Assembly: GCA_964589625.1 (NCBI GenBank)
Contig: CAZPSH010000007.1
Span: forward strand, 65,260-129,259
Source: JBFLVU01 sp964589625
GTDB lineage: Bacteria > Acidobacteriota > UBA4820 > DSQY01
DNA: 64,000 nt
Reading direction: 5' to 3'
Made by a program: the position numbers and the translations under genes. Below, one piece after another: positions 57,786 through 64,000 of this stretch. Each line of letters opens with the position of its first letter. Within the stretch, counting starts at the first letter, position 1. Below the pieces are notes generated by a model that was not told the origin of the DNA, ran no database searches, and saw nothing but the letters and a program-made list of their open reading frames with translations.

Positions 57786-58475
57786 ATGACGCGAAAGGCC
57801 GTTGGCACGCCGCCCTACGTTCCCCGAAAAGGCCTCCGGGCCATCCTGGACCACGCCCAGGTTCACGCGGCCGGGGACGTGCTCTCCAAGGACGAACTCC
57901 ACAAGCGCGGTCTCTCCTCCCACTGGACCTACCCCGCCCTCGCGGCCCTTCGGTTCCTGGGGATTCTCGACGACGAGGACCGGCTCACCGGAAAGCACGC
58001 CGCGTTCAACCGCGAGAAGCCCGACCGGGAGGCGCAGCAGAACATCCTGAAGAAGGCGTACGAGGACTTCTTCTCGGCCGTCGGACTCCCCTTGCGCACC
58101 CAGGACGAACTGCGCCTCCGCTTCCAGGAGGTGTACGATCTTAGCGACCGCGTGACGAGCTCGGCCTTCCCGGTCTTTCAGACCCTCCTCGAAGAGTCCG
58201 GCCTCACTCTCGTGGCGCCGCGGGAGAAGGCCGCGGAAGCCACGGCGGGCGATCCGACCGGAGGGGAGGCGGCGGAGGGCGACGAGGAAGCCGGCGCGGT
58301 CCTCGCAAGGCGTTCTTTTCCCGGCGAGGAGGAGCTGAGGATCCGCCACGCTGGCTATCAGATCGTCCTCAACCTTCAGGTGACCAAGTACACCACCGAG
58401 AAGGACATCATGCGGATGATCCGGACGGCGAACCGGGCCGTCCATCTCATGAAGAAGTCCGGCGACAAGCACTGA
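57786..58475 (+). CDS. DUF5343 family protein
   Basis: A 229-residue soluble protein. The pattern TPPYVPRKGLRAILDHAQVH, then WTYPALAALRFLGILDDEDR and LTGKHAAFNREK with helical DRVTSSAFPVFQTLLEESGL, fits DUF5343, a winged-helix-like family of unknown role. The C-terminal part after a Glu/Ala-rich linker (about 155-180) carries a strand pattern (YQIVLNLQVTKYTTEKDIM). The ATG at 57786 is 54 bp after secA. It may be DNA-binding, given the predicted winged helix, but this is inference. Confidence 0.65.
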   Translation: MTRKAVGTPPYVPRKGLRAILDHAQVHAAGDVLSKDELHKRGLSSHWTYPALAALRFLGILDDEDRLTGKHAAFNREKPDREAQQNILKKAYEDFFSAVGLPLRTQDELRLRFQEVYDLSDRVTSSAFPVFQTLLEESGLTLVAPREKAAEATAGDPTGGEAAEGDEEAGAVLARRSFPGEEELRIRHAGYQIVLNLQVTKYTTEKDIMRMIRTANRAVHLMKKSGDKH

Positions 58476-58518
58476 GGGTTCTCCCGCGGAACCCCGCGGG
58501 GGGAGAGGAGGGTATCCC

Positions 58519-58989
58519 ATGCTGCGGAGCGAGAAGAACTTCCTCGAGCGGATCGCGGATATCATCCCGGGGCTGGCCGGGTACCGGGTCCGGGAGGACC
58601 GGCGCACCACGGACAAGCGCCTGAGGGAGTACCTGGCCGCGAGGCTGGACCGCGTGCGGGATCAGGTGGAGTCGGCCAAGCTCCAGGCGACAAACGCCGG
58701 CCAGCTCGCGGTGCTCAACGACTTGGGGCTGCTCCACCGGAAGCTCCAAGGCGCCGCCGATTCGCTGCGCTTCGCCTCCTACGGGTACACGGGCCTGTTC
58801 GACCAGGTCAAGATCGGGGAAGAGGAACTGGACGCTCTCTACGCCCACGACTTGAAGATCCTCGAAGCCGTGGAGTCCTTGGAGGCCGCCGCCGCCGACC
58901 CACTCGCGCTCCCCCGCTCGGGCATGAACGCGGCGGTCGCCCTGGAAGGGCTCCTGGCCGAGCGCAGGAACATCTGGGAAAAGGAATAG
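58519..58989 (+). CDS. Helical protein upstream of SPFH gene, unknown function
   Basis: A 156-residue protein, nearly all helical (FLERIADIIPGLAGYRVRED, LREYLAARLDRVRDQVESAK, QLAVLNDLGLLHRKLQGAAD). No signal peptide or membrane segment. GAGGAGGGTATCCC precedes the ATG. It lies 101 bp before the SPFH/zinc-ribbon gene on the same strand; the pair recalls gene neighbourhoods of YdjI-type SPFH proteins, where small helical partners are frequent, but no family can be named. Confidence 0.62.
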   Translation: MLRSEKNFLERIADIIPGLAGYRVREDRRTTDKRLREYLAARLDRVRDQVESAKLQATNAGQLAVLNDLGLLHRKLQGAADSLRFASYGYTGLFDQVKIGEEELDALYAHDLKILEAVESLEAAAADPLALPRSGMNAAVALEGLLAERRNIWEKE

Positions 58990-59090
58990 GCCCGGCCGCA
59001 CCGGCGCGCGGGAAGCGGCCGGGGGGCCCTCGGATCGGAGCATCCACCATTCAGGCCCGGGGAATCGGATCGGGTATGTGGGAGTGACCC

Positions 59091-60242
59091 ATGGCGACGA
59101 AATACCTGGAAGTGATCGAGTGGCTCGACGACACTGGCAAGGAGATGGTGCACCGCCACGAGATGGGCGGCGAACTGAAGCTGGGGGCCCAGCTGGTGGT
59201 TCAGGAGAGCCAGTGGGCGGTGTTCTTCCGTGATGGCCGCGCCCTGGACGTCTTCGGTCCGGGACGCCACACCCTCACGACCCTCAACCTACCCCTTCTG
59301 AACAAGCTCGTGAACATGCCCTTCGGAGGCACGTCCCCCTTCCGGGCCGACGTGTACTACGTCAACCGCAAGGTCTTCACGGACATGAAGTGGGGCACGA
59401 AGGAGCCCGTGCTCTTCCGCGACTCGGAATTCCAGATGATCCGCCTCCGCGCCTTCGGGAAGTTCGCCACGAAGGTGCGGGACGCGCAGCTCTTCATCAA
59501 CACCTTCGTGGGAAGCCAGGGCGTGCAAACCTCCGAGGGCGTAGAGAATTACGCCAAGGATATGATCGTCGCGAGGCTCAACGACGTCCTGGGCGAGAAC
59601 CTCAAGACCATCCTCGATCTCGCGCGCCTCTACGACGAATTTTCCGAAGCCCTCAAGTCCCGCGTCAGGGACGACTTCGCCAAGTACGGCCTGGAACTCG
59701 TGGACTTCTTCATCGGCGCCATCACCCCGCCCGAGGAGGTCCAGAAAGTCGTGGACGAGCGGAGCGGCATGGCGGCCGTGGGCAACATGGGTGCGTACAT
59801 GCAGTTCAAGGCCGCCAAATCCATGGAGGAGGCGGCAAAAAACACCTCGGCGAACGGGGGGGCGGCGGCCGGTATGGGCCTCGGGGTGGGCGCCGGCATG
59901 GGCATGATGATCCCGGGGATGCTCGCCCAGTCCATGCAACAGGCCGGCGCGGCGGCCGGCGTGGCGGCCGGCGCCTCGGGCGGAGCCAGCACGGCGGTGA
60001 TGTGCAAGGGGTGCGGCCAGCCCAACCCGCCCGGCGCCAAGTTCTGCAACTCCTGCGGACAGGCCATGGCCCTTCCGGGTGTCGCTTGTCCCGCCTGCAA
60101 GGCCATCAATGCCGAGGGGGCCCGCTTCTGCAACGCCTGCGGCGCCTCCCTGGTTCCCGCCGAGACTCCCTGCCCCTCCTGCAAGGCGAAGAATCCCGCC
60201 GGAGCGAAGTTCTGCGGCGCCTGCGGAAAGCCGCTCGCGTAG
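59091..60242 (+). CDS. SPFH/Band-7 protein with C-terminal zinc ribbons (YdjI-like)
   Basis: A 383-residue protein. Residues about 5-235 are an SPFH domain of the soluble virion-core/YdjI type: KLGAQLVVQESQWAVFFRDG, VFGPGRHTLTTLNLPLLNKL, DSEFQMIRLRAFGKFATKVR, YGLELVDFFIGAITPPEEVQ. A Gly/Ala/Met-rich stretch (about 245-295) resembles membrane-associating segments. Three zinc ribbons end the protein (CKGCG...CNSCG, CPACK...CNACG, CPSCK...CGACG). SPFH proteins assemble on membranes and organise stress responses. The C-terminal ribbons resemble those of the gene at 8512-9141. A bidirectional terminator follows. Function not established. Confidence 0.82.
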   Translation: MATKYLEVIEWLDDTGKEMVHRHEMGGELKLGAQLVVQESQWAVFFRDGRALDVFGPGRHTLTTLNLPLLNKLVNMPFGGTSPFRADVYYVNRKVFTDMKWGTKEPVLFRDSEFQMIRLRAFGKFATKVRDAQLFINTFVGSQGVQTSEGVENYAKDMIVARLNDVLGENLKTILDLARLYDEFSEALKSRVRDDFAKYGLELVDFFIGAITPPEEVQKVVDERSGMAAVGNMGAYMQFKAAKSMEEAAKNTSANGGAAAGMGLGVGAGMGMMIPGMLAQSMQQAGAAAGVAAGASGGASTAVMCKGCGQPNPPGAKFCNSCGQAMALPGVACPACKAINAEGARFCNACGASLVPAETPCPSCKAKNPAGAKFCGACGKPLA

Positions 60243-60307
60243 GTCCCAGGCGGGGAGGGCTGCGGCGGGTCCGCGCGACGACGGCGAGGTCTGACCGGAA
60301 AAGAAGA

Positions 60308-60340
60308 GGGGCTCCCTTCGGGGAGCCCCTTGGCTTCTTC
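60308..60340. terminator. Bidirectional intrinsic terminator
   Basis: GGGGCTCCC, TTCG, GGGAGCCCC (60308-60329) forms a perfect 9-bp stem with a UUCG tetraloop. It is flanked by AAAAGAAGA on the left and TTGGCTTCTT on the right, so it can terminate the SPFH gene (plus) and the cytochrome gene (minus). Confidence 0.85.
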
Positions 60341-60355
60341 AACCGGGAGGACGGC

Positions 60356-60712
60356 TTACTTGGCTTTGTGGTCGTGGGACTTGGCCTGCATGGCGTCGTT
60401 CCAGTTGGTCTTATGGCACTTCTCCGTGCAGAAGGCCTTCTCGGGCTTGGCGATGAGCCCGGCGGCCTTGGAGGCGGCGGGGTCCTTCATAATGGCGGGT
60501 TTCCAGTAGTCGGCGCCGGGGCCGTGGCACGTCTCGCAATCCACCTTGGGGGTCTGGGAGGCGTGCTTGGTCTTCAGCCAGCTTTCGTACTGGACCTTAT
60601 GACACATCTTGCACTTCTCCGCGCCCACCGCCGCGTGATCGCCCGCGAAGGCGAACGAAGCGAACAGGACGGCGACCGCGGCGAGGACCACCAGGACCAG
60701 AGCTTTCTTCAT
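60356..60712 (-). CDS. Small exported multihaem cytochrome c with a CX3CH site
   Basis: A 118-residue periplasmic protein. The signal peptide VLVVLAAVAVLFASFAFAGD is followed by CKMCH (34-38) with HKVQYESWLKTKHASQTP (cytochrome c554-type pattern), CETCH (59-63) and CTEKCH (95-100). The last has three residues between the cysteines, an unusual spacing that can still bind haem in a few cytochromes. Two haems are therefore certain by motif and a third is plausible. Lys/His-rich tail (DAMQAKSHDHKAK). It may pass electrons to or from the larger cytochrome, though the genes are 18 kb apart. GGAGGAATGCG lies upstream of the ATG. Confidence 0.85.
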   Translation of the reverse strand: MKKALVLVVLAAVAVLFASFAFAGDHAAVGAEKCKMCHKVQYESWLKTKHASQTPKVDCETCHGPGADYWKPAIMKDPAASKAAGLIAKPEKAFCTEKCHKTNWNDAMQAKSHDHKAK

Positions 60713-61158
60713 CGCATTCCTCCTTTGAACAACCGATCACACCCGGCCCGCATCCTGGGCCGCGGACGACAACGTACCTCTGGACCGGTCCTTGTGCAAT
60801 CTTCTTCAGGCCTCCAGCATCCCCACAGGGGCCTTGCCCCCCTTTTAGGGGGAATTGCCTCACCACAGATTATACCTCACTTTGAGAGGCCTGTCCACTG
60901 CGAATCCTCCTCCGGCGGCGTTTCTGAACAACGACCTGAGATGGGCTCGGCGGAAGGGGCCGCCGGTGCGCGGGGGGCCGGGGGAGCCTGCTTGCTGAGC
61001 CCCAGATTCCCCGCGGCGCCGCACGCTTACAGCATTCGTTGAATGAAAAAAGCGCGCCTTCGACCCCACCTTGTGCGATCCGTGGAGCGGCGTCCTGGCT
61101 CAACGGGGAGGGCCATGCATTTCTTCGTCCATCGAGGGATTGGGGCGCGTCGCGCCCC
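60713..61158. other. Intergenic stretch without recognisable features
   Basis: About 450 bp between the small cytochrome gene and the initiator tRNA promoter. Open frames here have no similarity and no ribosome site. A short CCCCCCTTTTAGGGGG palindrome near 60837-60852 is the only structured element noticed. Confidence 0.6.
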
Positions 61159-61188
61159 TTGACAGTACGTGCTTCCATCGCCTATAGT
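61159..61188 (+). promoter_or_regulatory. Promoter of the initiator tRNA gene
   Basis: TTGACA (61159-61164), 18-bp spacer, TATAGT (61183-61188), 11 bp before the tRNA's first base. A strong stable-RNA promoter. Confidence 0.8.
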
Positions 61189-61199
61189 AAGCAGCTTGA

Positions 61200-61276
61200 C
61201 GCGGGGTGGAGCAGTCCGGTAGCTCGCTGGGCTCATAACCCAGAGGTCGAAGGTTCAAATCCTTCCCCCGCCACCA
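61200..61276 (+). tRNA. Initiator tRNA-fMet (CAU)
   Basis: A 77-nt tRNA with anticodon CAU in the loop CTCATAA. The acceptor stem has an unpaired first position (C1 opposite C72), and the anticodon stem has the three G:C pairs (GGG/CCC) of initiators. The TTCAAAT T-loop and an encoded CCA end are present. These features separate it from the elongator tRNA-Met. The 1:72 mismatch is C-C rather than the usual C-A. Confidence 0.95.
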
Positions 61277-61324
61277 ACTTGACCCGGCCTCGGCCGGGTC
61301 TTGTCGTTTGGGAGGTCGAACCGG

Positions 61325-62503
61325 GTGAGGCCGAACGTCGCACGCATCTGGCTCGCGACGGCCCTTCTGGTAGCGGGGCTGACCCACGTCGCTCAGGAGG
61401 CGGAGCCGAGCGCCCCACCGGGTGCTCCCCCCTCCCCCGACCTGGTCACCCCCCTCGACGTGACGGGCGCCTTCGACCAGCCGCCCCTCCGTTACACCGG
61501 CGGCGTGCTGATCGAACCCCTCGAGGACGGACCCGTCCCGCCCGACGGCATATTGCGGACGCGCGACCGCATCCCCTGCGGGCGCGACCGGGTTGCCGTG
61601 GACATCTTCCAGCCCTCCGCTCCGGGGCGTTACCCCGCCGTCGTCTTGCTTCACGGAACCCACGGCCCGGGCCGGGCGGAGAGGTACTACCTTCAAAACG
61701 CCGAGGCGTTGGCGCGAAGCGGGTTCGTGGCCCTGTTCCTGCGCTACTACGACCGGGGCAGGAAAGGGCGGGGCAACCGCCGTCAGTGGACCCAGACCAT
61801 CGAGGCGGCCCTGACGTACGCCGCCACCCTCCCCAACGTGGACGGTGACCGGATGGCCCTCCTCGGGTTCTCCCAGGGGGCTTTTCTGGCCCTCAACGAC
61901 GCCCCGTCCGACCCGCGCATCCGGGCCGTGGTCGCCTACTACGGGGGCCTCTCTCCCGGCTTCGTCACACAGGCCAAGGAGGCCATGCCCCCGACCCTCC
62001 TCTTCCACGGGACCTCGGACCGGATCGTACCGGTCAGGCGATCGCTCCAGACCCTCCAATGGCTGAGGGAAGAGGGGCGTCCGGCGGACCTCGTCGTCTA
62101 CACGGGAGCCGGGCACGGCTTCTGCCTCAACAGCCGTCAGGGGGCGGACCGCGTAGCCTCCGACGACTCCTGGCGCCGCACCGTCGACTTCCTGAACTTC
62201 CACCTCCGGTACCCGGGGTGGGCGCCCGCCGTCGAGCCCTGGAGGATGGCCCGGGCGGAACCGGCGGCCGGGGAGGGAACCACGGGGGACGCGATCCAGG
62301 ACGCCTTCACCCAACCCCCGCTGGCCACGCTCCCCTACCTGAACCTTTCTGAGGACCTCCTCTCGGGAAAGGTGTCCTTGATCATCAACCCGGGGCCGAA
62401 GGAGATCGAGGAACTGGTCAAGAAGTACCCGCCGAGGAAGCGGCCGGCGGCGAAGAGGGGCTCGATGCCGGCGACGGCCAAACCGAAACCCAACGTCAAG
62501 TGA
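61325..62503 (+). CDS. Exported alpha/beta hydrolase, dienelactone-hydrolase-like
   Basis: A 392-residue protein with a signal sequence (ARIWLATALLVAGLTHVAQ). The alpha/beta-hydrolase core (about 85-285) has the oxyanion strand YPAVVLLHGTHGPGR, the nucleophile elbow GFSQGAFLAL (G-x-S-x-G) with Ser, LLFHGTSDRIVPV with the Asp, and AGHGF with the His, so the triad is complete and typical of DLH-type esterases. The C-terminal region is Pro/Lys-rich and probably disordered. The GTG at 61325 has GGGAGGTCG upstream; the frame is open further back through the tRNA, which is not coding. Convergent with the rRNA operon. Confidence 0.83.
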   Translation: MRPNVARIWLATALLVAGLTHVAQEAEPSAPPGAPPSPDLVTPLDVTGAFDQPPLRYTGGVLIEPLEDGPVPPDGILRTRDRIPCGRDRVAVDIFQPSAPGRYPAVVLLHGTHGPGRAERYYLQNAEALARSGFVALFLRYYDRGRKGRGNRRQWTQTIEAALTYAATLPNVDGDRMALLGFSQGAFLALNDAPSDPRIRAVVAYYGGLSPGFVTQAKEAMPPTLLFHGTSDRIVPVRRSLQTLQWLREEGRPADLVVYTGAGHGFCLNSRQGADRVASDDSWRRTVDFLNFHLRYPGWAPAVEPWRMARAEPAAGEGTTGDAIQDAFTQPPLATLPYLNLSEDLLSGKVSLIINPGPKEIEELVKKYPPRKRPAAKRGSMPATAKPKPNVK

Positions 62504-62538
62504 CACGATCTTTTACGATTTTAAGTGACCGTGAGCCC

Positions 62539-62576
62539 GAAAAAGAAAGAAGCCCCCGCTTTGCGCGGAGGCTTCT
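62539..62576 (-). terminator. Terminator of the rRNA operon
   Basis: GAAGCC...CCGC pairs with GCGG...GGCTTC (62549-62575) with one mismatch. On the minus strand it is followed by TTTCTTTTTC (62548-62539). It lies about 12 bp after the 3' end of 5S rRNA and also faces the convergent hydrolase gene. Confidence 0.85.
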
Positions 62577-62587
62577 TCTCGTTAACT

Positions 62588-62705
<118 letters not shown>

Positions 62706-62767
62706 AAATCCGGTAGTTCTATCAATCAGTGATCGGGCAACGCACTCCAAAGCCGAAAGTAAGTGTT

Positions 62768-64000
<1,233 letters not shown>

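Overview
This is a high-GC (visibly well over 60%) bacterial chromosomal window. It has dense, often overlapping genes, frequent GTG starts and sigma70-type promoters (TTGnnn-N17/18-TAnnnT). LpxB, PpiD, signal peptidase I, SecA and two multiheme c-type cytochromes point to a Gram-negative, respiring organism. The gene families present (DUF4388, DUF5916, PKD/TIG-tailed cytochrome, UbiD, XRE-S24 regulator) fit Acidobacteriota best; that placement is inference. Runs of N inside a tandem repeat and inside 23S rRNA show that this is a draft scaffold. LAYOUT. 1-2.4 kb: partial nhaA, then an anomalous junction in which the 5' end of mscL, an inverted internal piece of a PKD/TIG gene and the 3' half of rtcB follow one another; a chimeric assembly is likely. 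2.4-8.4 kb: HerA-like ATPase, SAM methyltransferase, lipoprotein, two decayed insertion-sequence remnants, trxB and a phosphatase scrap. 8.5-13.8 kb: zinc-ribbon and hypothetical genes, a 28-bp tandem repeat with a 100-N gap, and envelope proteins. 13.8-20.2 kb (minus strand): a compact run of a small anchored protein, folD, coaE, a TldD-like protein lacking its catalytic Glu, a bEBP-like regulator lacking GAFTGA, and ubiD. 20.3-26.7 kb: DUF3352-like protein, DUF4388 protein, guaB, prfB with its programmed +1 frameshift, membrane protein. 26.7-31.6 kb (minus): ppiD, a PQQ-like propeller, a NagZ-like glycosidase and a response regulator/diguanylate cyclase, with the last three overlapping at starts and stops. 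31.9-33.8 kb: lpxB, rpmB, CMD-family protein. 33.8-39.5 kb: a promoter, a SAM-II-type riboswitch, an intrinsic terminator and a second SAM-II-like aptamer ahead of metH and a homocysteine methyltransferase/MTHFR fusion, forming a methionine/one-carbon operon. 39.7-42.6 kb: a TIG remnant and a nine-haem surface cytochrome. 42.7-48.5 kb: an XRE-S24 (LexA-like) repressor with DUF72, and a DnaE2-like polymerase. Both promoters carry the same palindrome (ATGGTCA-N4-TGACYAT) between -35 and -10, which suggests a small DNA-damage regulon. 48.7-60.2 kb: DUF5916 outer-membrane protein, acyltransferase, decayed serine hydrolase, lepB, rnpB, M23 peptidase, secA, DUF5343, SPFH/zinc-ribbon protein. 60.3-64 kb: small cytochrome c with a CX3CH site, initiator tRNA, alpha/beta hydrolase, and 5S and 23S rRNA (minus, running off the window). 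The two observations with most new-biology potential are the shared operator linking the S24 repressor to the polymerase, and the tandem SAM-II arrangement in front of metH. The mscL/PKD/rtcB junction is probably an assembly fault and should be resolved before anything is built on it.
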